From Leptolyngbya sp. (GTDB lineage: Bacteria > Cyanobacteriota > Cyanobacteriia > Phormidesmidales > Phormidesmidaceae), in the NCBI GenBank assembly GCA_003249105.1, contig QBLT01000001.1, positions 28,648 to 92,647 of the forward strand: a DNA stretch of 64,000 nucleotides. Direction: 5' to 3'. A model generated the notes under the pieces. It did no database searches, was not told where the DNA came from, and saw only the letters and a list, made by a program, of their open reading frames with translations. Shown here in pieces: positions 34,865-42,645 of the stretch (its first letter is position 1; the number at the start of each line of letters is the position of its first letter). The position numbers were made by a program, and so were the translations under genes.

Positions 34865-35350
34865 ATGCAAACAGATGAATTGATTGACTTATTTGACATA
34901 CCGTTCGCTTTCAGGGGTCAGCCTACACCTCTGCAGCCTCAGTTAAGAATCATCTGGGGACTCAGCATTCTAGTTCTAATATTAAGCATTTGTTCTCGCA
35001 GCAATCGTAGTTCTATTCCTAGACTACATGTTCTTAATTGGGCACTTCGAAGTAGTCAAAATAGAGAAAGACTCATAAGCTTATTAGAAGATAACTCATC
35101 ACCTTTAGGAATTTTAGTAAGATATGAGCCAGGTTTTAATAGAGCAATCGAGTATGCAATTGCAGAATCTATAGTAGAGCCGATGGGAAGTAGCCAAAAC
35201 CTACGTATTCAACTCTTAGAAAAAGGCAAACAATTTGCACAAGAGATATCAGATCTCTCTGATTGCTTAGAAGAAGAGAAAATATTTTTAAGGGAAAGGG
35301 GTGCTGCTGTAAATGAGACATTTGTAAAAAATCTGCTAAGGCATCGCTGA
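34865..35350 (+). CDS. ABC-3C middle component
   Basis: 161 aa. The N-terminal region contains a hydrophobic helix (LRIIWGLSILVLILSIC) followed by RLHVLNWALRSSQNRERL, the pattern I associate with ABC-3C middle components that link effector to ATPase. The C-terminal part is helical and charged, with no catalytic motif. It lies 11 bp after the effector gene and 1 bp before the ATPase gene (stop 35350, start 35352), one AT-rich operon. The hydrophobic helix is probably buried in a complex, not membrane-spanning, though a membrane role cannot be excluded. Confidence 0.72.
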   Translation: MQTDELIDLFDIPFAFRGQPTPLQPQLRIIWGLSILVLILSICSRSNRSSIPRLHVLNWALRSSQNRERLISLLEDNSSPLGILVRYEPGFNRAIEYAIAESIVEPMGSSQNLRIQLLEKGKQFAQEISDLSDCLEEEKIFLRERGAAVNETFVKNLLRHR

Positions 35351-35351
35351 A

Positions 35352-37373
35352 ATGAGTTTACAGATAAAGCACTTAAAGTTAAAAATCACGACACCTGACG
35401 GTTTGTTTGGAGTTGATATACCATTTTCAAATGGACTATTTGTTTTGCATGCAGATAATACATCTGGAAAATCAACATGTCTTCAGTCAATTCTTTACGC
35501 ACTCGGATTAGAAGGCATGATGGGATCAAGCCATGACATACCCCTGCCTCAAGTTGCTACCGATGTGTTAACTTACGGAGATAAAGATTATTCAGTTCTT
35601 GAATCTGAAGTATTACTAGAGATATCAAACGGCTCGGAATATCTTACAACACGCCGACAGATTAAAGGCGAACAAAGCAATCAAATAATAACTGCTTGGA
35701 ACGGCCCTGTGTTATCTCAGTCGGCAACTCCCTATGCCTCTAATAACTACTTTGTTCGAATACCCGGAGGTGCATCCAGAGAAGCTGGATTTCATCGGCT
35801 TCTTGCAAATTTTGTTGGTTGGAATCTTCCAACAGTCCCTAATTACAACGAGGGAGAAACGCTACTCTACATGGAGACGCTATTCCCCTACATGTTCGTG
35901 GAGCAAAAGCGTGGATGGTCAAGCCTGAGAAATCGAACTCCAACCCATTTCAGAATTAAGGAAGTAAGCAGGCGAGCGTTCGAATTTTTATTCGATTTAG
36001 ATGCCCAAGAAATTGCCACTCAAAGGACTATTCTGAACCAACAGAAAGAAGTTATTAAAAGTAAATGGTCATCTAAGATTTCAGAATGTTCTCATATAGT
36101 TCAATCTATTAATGGAATTGTTGACAATATTCCACTACAACCAGAAGCCAACTGGCCACCAAGTATTCAACCAAGAATTCTAGTTTCAAGAGAAGGCAAT
36201 TGGATAAGCATTTCCCAATTTACATCCGATCTAGAAGAACATCTTCGTTCGCTTGAAGCTCAGGATATTCCAACTGTTGAGGATATCAGCGAAGACGCTC
36301 AAAATGAGCTACAAGTAAAACAAGATCAGTTAGTAATAATTGATACAAACGTCAAACTTAAATTTGAGGAAATAGAAAATCAGACATCTCAAATTACGGA
36401 GATTCGCTCTAGGATTTCATCTCTGGAAGAGGAGGTGCTTAAAAATAGAGACTTAAGGAAGCTATCTGACCTTAACGCAGCCCAAGACCTCCAAACTAGT
36501 ACTGGCGTGTGTCCAACATGTCAACAAAGCATCACTGATTCGCTAATTGCTCCACAAGAGATGAATCCTCCAATGACGATCGATCAAAATGTTGAATTCA
36601 TTCGAGAGCAGTTAAGAATTTTTCAGGCGATGCTTCAGAGTGAGGAACGAAACTTTGAAATCAAAAATCGAGAACTGAATAGTATTAAAAGCCGTGCGAT
36701 AGAAGTAAGAGAGGATATTAGAGCTCTCAAAACAACATTAACATCACAGTCGAACGCTCCTTCCTACTCGGCAATAGAGGAGCGGGTGAGATTAACCGAG
36801 AAGGTCAGGCATGTCAGATTAATTCGTGATCAAGTTGATGTTCTGCTAGGTAGTTTTTCAGAATTATCGGACCAATGGCGTGAAGTTCAAACGGGTCTTT
36901 CAGCCTTGCCTGATGGAGCGCTTTCTCGTGAAGATCGCTCTAAGCTTAATGACTTAGAGAATTCTTTTCGTCAACAACTTCAAGAGTATGGTTTTAGTAG
37001 CATCAATCCTTCTGAAATAGAAATATCTCCTGACACTTATTTCCCTGAGTACGAAGGATATGATTTACAATTCGATTTATCTGCAAGCGATTATATAAGA
37101 GTCTTTTGGGCTTACTTACTTGGTCTACTTGAAGTCTCTAGAAATCATCAAACTAATCATCTAGGTGTTCTTATATTGGATGAACCTCGTCAACAAAGTG
37201 CTCGTGAGACAAGTATTGAAGCTTTTCTACGAAGGGCAAGTTTGTCACGAGAATTTAATCAACAAGTCATTGTTGCTACTAGTGAAAGTGTTTCAGTTCT
37301 TGAACAATATATAGGCGATATTCCTCATACATATAGAAGATTTGATGGTGTGATTATATCTCCCATGAGCTAA
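35352..37373 (+). CDS. ABC-3C SMC-like ATPase
   Basis: 673 aa, Rad50/SMC-like architecture: an N-terminal ATPase half, a long coiled coil with a CPTC zinc-hook motif (Cys387 and Cys390) near the middle, and a C-terminal half with Walker B LILDEPRQQS at about 607-616. Walker A is ADNTSGKST at 34-42 with Ala in place of the first Gly. DEPRQQ after the Walker B Asp is typical of ABC-3C ATPases as I know them. It ends the defence operon. In the described ABC-3C systems the ATPase recognises nucleic acid or invader cues and activates the effector, here plausibly the 33939 protein. Confidence 0.85.
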   Translation: MSLQIKHLKLKITTPDGLFGVDIPFSNGLFVLHADNTSGKSTCLQSILYALGLEGMMGSSHDIPLPQVATDVLTYGDKDYSVLESEVLLEISNGSEYLTTRRQIKGEQSNQIITAWNGPVLSQSATPYASNNYFVRIPGGASREAGFHRLLANFVGWNLPTVPNYNEGETLLYMETLFPYMFVEQKRGWSSLRNRTPTHFRIKEVSRRAFEFLFDLDAQEIATQRTILNQQKEVIKSKWSSKISECSHIVQSINGIVDNIPLQPEANWPPSIQPRILVSREGNWISISQFTSDLEEHLRSLEAQDIPTVEDISEDAQNELQVKQDQLVIIDTNVKLKFEEIENQTSQITEIRSRISSLEEEVLKNRDLRKLSDLNAAQDLQTSTGVCPTCQQSITDSLIAPQEMNPPMTIDQNVEFIREQLRIFQAMLQSEERNFEIKNRELNSIKSRAIEVREDIRALKTTLTSQSNAPSYSAIEERVRLTEKVRHVRLIRDQVDVLLGSFSELSDQWREVQTGLSALPDGALSREDRSKLNDLENSFRQQLQEYGFSSINPSEIEISPDTYFPEYEGYDLQFDLSASDYIRVFWAYLLGLLEVSRNHQTNHLGVLILDEPRQQSARETSIEAFLRRASLSREFNQQVIVATSESVSVLEQYIGDIPHTYRRFDGVIISPMS

Positions 37374-37494
37374 TCAGAAAAATCATTGGTTCGAAGTTCC
37401 AATTTTTTCAAGAATATTTCTCTGTAGCGAAAAGTAAATTTCAGAGTTTATCAAAGACCTGAATGACTGAAGGTTTTAGTTAAAGCTGGCATAT

Positions 37495-37869
37495 TTACTC
37501 CGCAAAGAACCCCAACAACGCATCCCCCGCCGCCCGCTGCTCCAGGTTCAGGTAGCTGGTCAGCGAGGCTAAACTAGCGTGTCCCGTAATCGCCATGATC
37601 TGACGCAGGGGCACCCCCGCATCATAGAGATGGGTGGCCAGAGATCGCCTAAAGGTATGGGTACTCACCCCCTCAAGCCCCAGCAGGTCACAGGCCCGAC
37701 GCAACGCCTTATCCACCGCTCGGGTGCTGATGTGCTGCCGGGGGGGCCGCTCTCCAACCTTCTCAAAGTAATAGTCGCCATTGGCCTGGCGCTGAATGCA
37801 GTACTGCTTCACTGTCGCTCGGGTCCATGGGGCAGCAGGGAACAGATACTCTGAGCTGGCCAGCGATCA
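37495..37869 (-). pseudogene. tyrosine recombinase C-terminal remnant
   Basis: Minus-strand frame of about 125 codons beginning after an in-frame stop (near 37870). It encodes only the catalytic C-terminal part: EYLFP..., then HTFRRSLATHLYDAG (His/Arg box), GHASLASLTSYL with the nucleophilic Tyr. The N-terminal arm and core-binding domains and the first catalytic Arg are missing, so it is a 5'-truncated integrase. It lies between the ABC-3C operon and the YhcG gene and may mark an old integration boundary. Confidence 0.8.
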
Positions 37870-37901
37870 AGCATCACTAAAGCCCTGTTATAGTCTTGCT
37901 C

Positions 37902-38972
37902 ATGCCGAAACAGTCCTCCCTCTTCTCTGACGACAACTACGCCGATTTCCTCAATGGGCTCAAGTCACGCATCCGCACGGCCCAGGTCAAGGCAGCCCTC
38001 GCCGTCAATCAGGAGCTGATTCTTCTCTATTGGCAGATTGGGCGCGACATCCTTGCCAGGCAAGAAGGCGAAAAGTGGGGTTCTGGTGTCGTTGAGCGCC
38101 TTGCTCAGGATCTAAAGCGGGAGTTCCCCGATATCAAGGGGTTTTCTCGGACAAATCTCCTCTATATGCGAGCTTTTGCCAAGGCTTACCCCACTGAGCA
38201 GTTTGTCCACCAGCTTGGTGGACAAATTCCCTGGAAGCACAACTGCATTCTCATAGACAAGGTGAAAGATCCCGAACAACGGGTTTGGTACATTCAAAAA
38301 ACTATTGAGAACGGCTGGAGTCGCGACATCCTGGCGATGCAGATCGAAAGCGATCTATTCGCCCGCTTAGGTGGCGCTGTCACTAACTTCGAGCGAGTCC
38401 TCCCTGCGCCTCAGTCTGACCTTGCCCAGCAGCTCGTCAAAGACCCTTACCACTTCGACTTCCTCACCCTGGCAGAAGAGGCTCAAGAGCGAGATCTGGA
38501 GCGGGGCCTCGTAGACCATATCCGCGACTTTCTCCTCGAACTCGGTATGGGCTTCTCATTTCTGGGCAGTCAGTATCCCCTCGTTGTTAGTGGTAAAGAG
38601 TTTCGCCTCGATCTCCTCTTCTACCACGTCAAGCTCCACTGCTATGTGGTTGTGGATCTCAAAATGCACGAGTTTGAACCGCAGCACTCAGGCCAAATGA
38701 GCTTCTACGTTGCTGCCGTCGATAACCTTATGCGCAACGAACTCGATGCCCCTACTATCGGCATCATTCTCTGCCGAAGCAAAGATAAAACCATAGTGGA
38801 GTATGCGCTCCAAGGAACCCAGCAGCCAATTGGCGTTTCAACCTTTCAAACCCAGGGGGAACTTCCCCCAGATATTCAGAGCAGCCTGCCTACGGTAGAA
38901 CAGTTTGAGCTGGAACTGAATACTGCTATTGAAGAGATAGAAGACGAGGAAAAGCAGTCTCCCGACGATTAG
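37902..38972 (+). CDS. YhcG-family PD-(D/E)XK nuclease
   Basis: 356 aa from ATG 37902 (a TTG at 37896 is also in frame). The N-terminal DUF1016-type helical region (LYWQIGRDILARQEGEKWG, DLKREFPDIKGFSRTNLLYMR) is followed by a C-terminal nuclease core with FRLDLLFYHVKLHCYVVVDLK (D...DxK). YhcG proteins are widespread single-gene accessory nucleases, often in defence islands or near restriction systems. The complete length and intact motifs suggest it works. A decayed fragment of a second copy follows at 39020. Confidence 0.9.
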   Translation: MPKQSSLFSDDNYADFLNGLKSRIRTAQVKAALAVNQELILLYWQIGRDILARQEGEKWGSGVVERLAQDLKREFPDIKGFSRTNLLYMRAFAKAYPTEQFVHQLGGQIPWKHNCILIDKVKDPEQRVWYIQKTIENGWSRDILAMQIESDLFARLGGAVTNFERVLPAPQSDLAQQLVKDPYHFDFLTLAEEAQERDLERGLVDHIRDFLLELGMGFSFLGSQYPLVVSGKEFRLDLLFYHVKLHCYVVVDLKMHEFEPQHSGQMSFYVAAVDNLMRNELDAPTIGIILCRSKDKTIVEYALQGTQQPIGVSTFQTQGELPPDIQSSLPTVEQFELELNTAIEEIEDEEKQSPDD

Positions 38973-39019
38973 CTCTTTTTTCTAATTGACCAACAGGCTG
39001 TTGGCCAAATTGCTCTTCA

Positions 39020-39168
39020 TCAAAATTGAGCACGGCTGGAGCCTCACTGTACTTGTCTCCAGATCCAAAGCGGTCTCTACGCCTGGCAGGGAGAGGCCGT
39101 TACCAAGTTTGATCGCACCCTGCCCAAGCCTCAATCTGACCTGGCCCTACAGCCACGATCGCAATCTA
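39020..39168 (+). pseudogene. decayed fragment of a second YhcG-type gene
   Basis: Two out-of-phase pieces, 'IEHGWSL' then 'LQIQSGLYAWQGEAVTKFDR' followed by TLPKPQSDLALQP, correspond to residues about 120-175 of the intact neighbour (ENGWSRDILAMQIESDLFAR, then LPAPQSDLAQQL). A frameshift lies between them, and the rest of the gene is lost. Confidence 0.8.
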
Positions 39169-39189
39169 CAGTAGACGCAACTTGATGAG

Positions 39190-39224
39190 AAACCCTCACT
39201 AGCTGCGTTGGTGGGGGGGTTTGT
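39190..39224 (+). terminator. probable intrinsic terminator
   Basis: AAACCCTCAC pairs with GTG-GGGGGTTT across a loop of about 11 nt and is followed by a T-rich stretch (TTTGTTT). It lies after the YhcG remnant. Confidence 0.5.
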
Positions 39225-39330
39225 TTGGGGTGTGACGCCATTCTCAAATCGGCAACGTGTTACCGATCTCAGGCAGAAGCCGGAAGGAACGTTTTGCCGA
39301 CCAGGTGCTCAATTTCTGTGATTGACCAGG

Positions 39331-39714
39331 CTACTGCATCTTCAATCCAGCGATCGCCCCTAGGGACTGCAAATTCTCCAGGCGCTTCCCGCAGGCCATT
39401 GGATGTTCTAAGCCCAGCAACTGGGCCAACTTGCCGATGGTTGTGACGGCGTAGATGGATGCCTCCTGCAAGGCAAGCAGAACTTCGTAGAGCCGCTGCT
39501 GCCCTGGGGAGAGCTGGCCCAGGTATTGAGTGTCAACCAAAATGTAAGAGCAATCCTCCAGAACCCCAGTCTTGGTATCACCACCGGAGAGGATTAGCTT
39601 CGTTCTGGCGATGTCGTCGAGCACCGCCTGGTCAATCTCAAGGTCAGCGTAGGCAGCATCGTGCTCATATTCGATGGCCAAGTTTTCGAGATGGTTGGAA
39701 CGTGAATAGGTCAT
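39331..39714 (-). CDS. hypothetical protein, second gene of a two-gene operon
   Basis: 127 aa from the ATG at 39714, chosen because GGAGG lies 5 bp upstream; a longer in-frame start at 39771 overlaps the upstream gene's stop. It is soluble, with repeated Leu-rich helices (IDQAVLDDIARTKLILSGG, GQQRLYEVLLALQEASIYAVTTIGKLAQLLGL). The last helices resemble a winged-helix or HTH fold (TTIGKLAQLLGLEHPMACGKRLENLQSLG), so a DNA-binding role is possible. It is co-directional with 39771-40145. Confidence 0.62.
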   Translation of the reverse strand: MTYSRSNHLENLAIEYEHDAAYADLEIDQAVLDDIARTKLILSGGDTKTGVLEDCSYILVDTQYLGQLSPGQQRLYEVLLALQEASIYAVTTIGKLAQLLGLEHPMACGKRLENLQSLGAIAGLKMQ

Positions 39715-39770
39715 ACCGACCTCCAAAAATGGGGGAGCCAAGATTTTTTCCCATTTTAGTATGGCGTTCA

Positions 39771-40145
39771 TTACCTCGACGAGGCGGGTTGTTCTGACTC
39801 CTCAAAGTCGCCGTTGTGCTCCCAATCGCTACGATCCTCTTCCCAATCGCTACGATCATTCTCCTGATCATGAGAATCCTCGAAGTCTTCTGCTTCATTC
39901 ACAACCCGCTCAGAGCGGAAGCGATGTTGCCTAGAGTCGCGGCTGTTCACAATGCGTTGGGGTTGGTAGGTATTGAGGAACTGCTCATCATTGTCCCTTT
40001 GCACCCCAGCACTCCGCAGCGCTTTCTCGGCCTCCCTAACCCCTTCGGTGGGGATGTCAATCACCCAGTGGTGGCCGCCGTCGTTGCTGATCTCAATGAG
40101 GCTACGGTCGTCTTTGCTTTTACTCTTGCGTCGGCCTAAAACCAT
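39771..40145 (-). CDS. hypothetical protein under a shared promoter element
   Basis: 124 aa from ATG 40145 (MVLGRRKSKSKDDRSLIEIS). A globular N-terminal half contains the segment GHHWVIDIPTEGVREAEKALRSAG; the C-terminal half is highly charged (Arg/Asp/Glu repeats such as NDRSDWEEDRSDWEHNG), probably disordered. Family not recognised. The conserved promoter found at four places in the 46-52 kb region occurs on the minus strand at 40210-40238, about 65 bp upstream of this start, so the gene likely belongs to the same regulon. Confidence 0.62.
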   Translation of the reverse strand: MVLGRRKSKSKDDRSLIEISNDGGHHWVIDIPTEGVREAEKALRSAGVQRDNDEQFLNTYQPQRIVNSRDSRQHRFRSERVVNEAEDFEDSHDQENDRSDWEEDRSDWEHNGDFEESEQPASSR

Positions 40146-40209
40146 GGCTAGTACCTCTAATTTCAAGAAATACCCTGAACGCCATCTATCCGCACTGCGT
40201 TCTGATTTA

Positions 40210-40238
40210 ATAATACATCGGATTAGTGTTTTAATCAA
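40210..40238 (-). promoter_or_regulatory. conserved promoter copy (minus strand)
   Basis: Minus-strand reading: -35 TTGATT, 17-bp spacer ending ATCCGATG, -10 TATTAT. It shares the identical 16-bp core ATCCGATGTATTATTA with the copies at 46602, 47835, 49913 and 51931. It precedes the gene at 39771-40145; the downstream half of the inverted repeat is not kept here. Confidence 0.8.
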
Positions 40239-40412
40239 CCTTGCTGAACGCATCGTCCCTCTTACGGTGGTTAGCCGGACGCTACCCCAGCCGCCATTGA
40301 ACCTCTGATTCGGAGGATGGAGGGAAACATAGTAGTGATGGGACGGGCGATGATGGCAGCTCCAGCCCCCTCGGCTCAAGGCTTTTGCCTTGGGCTTTTT
40401 AATGCAATCTGC

Positions 40413-40679
40413 CTAGAATCGCCTCAGTTCCGATTCAATCCGCTTCAAGGCCAGGCCAAAGGAAACGAGCAATGGACGGCGGGCAGCATTCAATGCGATC
40501 GCCAAAAAATCAACTCCTTTTGCCTGTGCGCCTGGGCTGGCTTCGATCAGCAAGTCACGGGTCAGTGCGTGATTCCAGTGCTGGTGCCAGTCAGTAAGCT
40601 GCTGCGAGCAGTCGGACGATGCGCGATCGCCCAACTGCTTGCGTATACGGGATAAAGGCTCTCGATATGCGTTGACCAA
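40413..40679 (-). CDS. hypothetical small protein
   Basis: 88 aa beginning MVNAYREPLSRIRKQLGDRA; basic, mostly helical, no known domain. It lies in a gene-poor stretch between the regulon gene at 40145 and the RHH gene. The start at 40679 has no obvious ribosome-binding site. A Trp/His-rich segment (LTDWHQHWNHALTRDLLIEA) is the only distinctive feature. Confidence 0.4.
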   Translation of the reverse strand: MVNAYREPLSRIRKQLGDRASSDCSQQLTDWHQHWNHALTRDLLIEASPGAQAKGVDFLAIALNAARRPLLVSFGLALKRIESELRRF

Positions 40680-40793
40680 TGGCCTCTCTCATGCGCCGGT
40701 TGGTGTCGACAGCCATGGAGCTGCTAAACTCTTCGGCTTCAGCAATGCTGCCCTCAATGCGAGACGACTATGCCTCGATGTCACCGGTAGTGC

Positions 40794-40997
40794 TCACTTG
40801 TCGCCATCTACTGTTGCTGGGGGAATCTTGCCCTGTCCATCGGCTTCCCTGACGGCAGCCTCCACCAAGAACGCAGCCAACGTACTGGGCTTATTACGTT
40901 CCGATTCTGCCCATCGATCAAGGGCGTCGGCTATGCCATCGGGCAGCGTGATGAAGTAGCGCTTAGACACAGAAGCGACCATAAATTTCGCCTTCAT
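40794..40997 (-). CDS. ribbon-helix-helix DNA-binding protein
   Basis: 67 aa (start 40997; an internal ATG at 40982 is an alternative). The N-terminal strand KRYFITLPDGIADALDRWAESE and the second helix KPSTLAAFLVEAAVREA fit the RHH fold of CopG/MetJ-type regulators. Such proteins control plasmid transfer, partition or copy number. It is divergent from the operon at 41183. The intergenic region contains ATAGCT boxes at 11-12 bp spacing, typical of RHH operators, so autoregulation and control of the divergent operon are likely. Confidence 0.75.
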   Translation of the reverse strand: MKAKFMVASVSKRYFITLPDGIADALDRWAESERNKPSTLAAFLVEAAVREADGQGKIPPATVDGDK

Positions 40998-41182
40998 CCT
41001 ACTACTGGCTAGCTATTCCGTAACTTATTCCCAACAAAGATAGCTTATTTATAGCTGATTAGATAGCTTTATGCTATCACTGTAACCATTGGTGGAACGC
41101 AACTGGAACAACCGGGTTCCACCGAACCGCCGAAAGCATTGATTTACCGAAGTTTCGAACTGTAACCAAGAGGTGTAACGAC
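40998..41182. promoter_or_regulatory. divergent operator/oriT-like region
   Basis: Contains ATAGCT boxes at 41040, 41051 and 41063 and an inverted copy (AGCTAT) at 41011. An inverted repeat GGTGGAAC (41091-41098) / GTTCCACC (41116-41123) follows, and two direct ACTGTAACCA repeats lie at 41079 and 41159. It is a candidate operator for the adjacent RHH protein and a candidate origin of transfer. Confidence 0.6.
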
Positions 41183-41701
41183 GTGGAACGTCAACCACTA
41201 TCGATTCGTAAGTTTGCTGAGGTCTGTGGGGTATCCCACACCGAAATAGGTCGCAAGATGACGGCCCTGGGTATCTCGGGAACTCCCCAGGGCAAAGGAT
41301 TGCCCACGCTGCTGAGTCCGGCTGAACAAGACAGAATCGCTCAAACCCTGTTTATTCCTGCGGAACCGCCCGCCCCTCCTGCGCAGCACGTTGAGGTGTT
41401 GGGCAATGGTTTATCGGTTTACACGCCCCCGCCGCTGGCAACTCGGGGCGTCAACAGCGAGCTTAGCCGCCATCTGCAACAGCAGCAGCTCACCCAGGCG
41501 CTAGGAGCCTTTAAGGGCAACCAGGCCAGCTTTAGAAACGCCCTGCTGGGTATGGCGGCTGAGTCGGGTCGCCAGCTGGGCCATGAGATGGCCGTTACCG
41601 AGATAAACACCGCCCTAGCCACCCACGCGCAACTGCAACAAACCGTGGGAAAGGAGTTGGGCGTCGTTGCAGACACGCCCGATACCGCCGCTACTGGTTA
41701 G
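41183..41701 (+). CDS. putative DNA-binding protein heading the second transfer-like operon
   Basis: 172 aa. The N-terminal 45 residues (LSIRKFAEVCGVSHTEIGRKMTALG) look like a MerR/excisionase-type helix-turn-helix, followed by a Pro-rich linker and a helical Gln/Ala-rich C-terminus. The strong first-gene position, downstream of operator-like repeats and opposite an RHH gene, suggests a regulator or an accessory relaxosome protein. The family is not recognised beyond the HTH. It ends 64 bp before the next gene. Confidence 0.65.
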   Translation: MERQPLSIRKFAEVCGVSHTEIGRKMTALGISGTPQGKGLPTLLSPAEQDRIAQTLFIPAEPPAPPAQHVEVLGNGLSVYTPPPLATRGVNSELSRHLQQQQLTQALGAFKGNQASFRNALLGMAAESGRQLGHEMAVTEINTALATHAQLQQTVGKELGVVADTPDTAATG

Positions 41702-41765
41702 GGGGTTTAGCCCTGATAACCGCCGTTTTCATCCTGTTAACGCCCTAACTTCGCTCATAACCATC

Positions 41766-42428
41766 ATGGAAGCCAAATTCACTCCCCCTGCCGTCCCCCT
41801 CCAATACCGCCGCGAGGCAGTTGGCGGTGCATCGCCTATCCAAAACATCTACCTGGCCCCCTTGCCCTGGTGGCAGAACCGCCGTTACTGGGCTGCCGGT
41901 GGCATTGCAGTTGCCGCCCTTTCAGGCATTGCCTTCGCGTTTGCTCAGTCAGGCCGAACAGGCGACGAGGGCACCTACCAGAGCGAACAACCCGCCCCTA
42001 ACTACGAGAACGTTTTGGCTGCCGCCCAAGACCGACTCTCGGGCAACTACGAAGACAGCCGCATGGTGCTGGCCGATGTGAACCGTGCGGTTTTGAATAA
42101 CGAGGCCTATCGCTACCGCCAGCAGGCGGAACAGGACGTCCTGAAGCCCACCGACCCGTGTTACCAGCAGCAGATCATCTGTCCCCTCAACCGCTATCAG
42201 CGCGACGCCCAGGTGATGTTGGATGCCGCTAAGGGCGATCGCGATTGGCGACAGGCCCAGGCGGCGCTCTTTCGGGTCGAGGCCGTGGAGGTGGCCCGCT
42301 CGCTGGCGGCGCTGCCCCAAGACCCACCAACCAATCTGGCCGTGGTGGCGATCGAGAATCTGGTGCAGTACCACGACCGGCAACACTCCCTCAGTGAAGA
42401 GGTGCAGGCCCATGAAGTACGCGATTAA
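41766..42428 (+). CDS. membrane-anchored hypothetical protein of second operon
   Basis: 220 aa from ATG 41766 (MEAKFTPPAVPLQYRREAVG). A cytoplasmic N-terminus of about 40 aa and one membrane helix (YWAAGGIAVAALSGIAFAFA) precede a soluble helical domain of about 150 aa with two Cys (CYQQQIICPL). The family is not recognised. It overlaps the next gene by 17 bp. The topology (short inside, large outside) suits an envelope scaffold. Confidence 0.65.
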   Translation: MEAKFTPPAVPLQYRREAVGGASPIQNIYLAPLPWWQNRRYWAAGGIAVAALSGIAFAFAQSGRTGDEGTYQSEQPAPNYENVLAAAQDRLSGNYEDSRMVLADVNRAVLNNEAYRYRQQAEQDVLKPTDPCYQQQIICPLNRYQRDAQVMLDAAKGDRDWRQAQAALFRVEAVEVARSLAALPQDPPTNLAVVAIENLVQYHDRQHSLSEEVQAHEVRD

Positions 42429-42645
42429 CTACGCCCGTTTTGTCTGGTTCCTGCTGTGGCGCTCAACACCTGGGCATCTCCTTCAAACCGCCGTGGTCGC
42501 TCCCTTAACCGGCATCGTCCTGATTGTGGTCTTGACGCAGCTGGCGGATTTTCTGGTCGCGCTGCTGCTGGGCTGGGGGTTGTTTCTGCTGGGGCTATCA
42601 GCCGTTCGAGCCGTAGCGTTGCGATTCGGGAGGGGCGTTCGATGA
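42412..42645 (+). CDS. small two-helix membrane protein
   Basis: 77 aa from ATG 42412 (MKYAINYARFVWFLLWRS). It has two hydrophobic segments (HLLQTAVVAPLTGIVLIVVL and VALLLGWGLFLLGLSAVRAV) and basic ends. It overlaps the preceding gene by 17 bp and the ATPase gene by 4 bp (ATGA), so it is embedded in the operon. It resembles VirB3-type small partners of a conjugation ATPase, but homology is not evident. Confidence 0.65.
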   Translation: MKYAINYARFVWFLLWRSTPGHLLQTAVVAPLTGIVLIVVLTQLADFLVALLLGWGLFLLGLSAVRAVALRFGRGVR

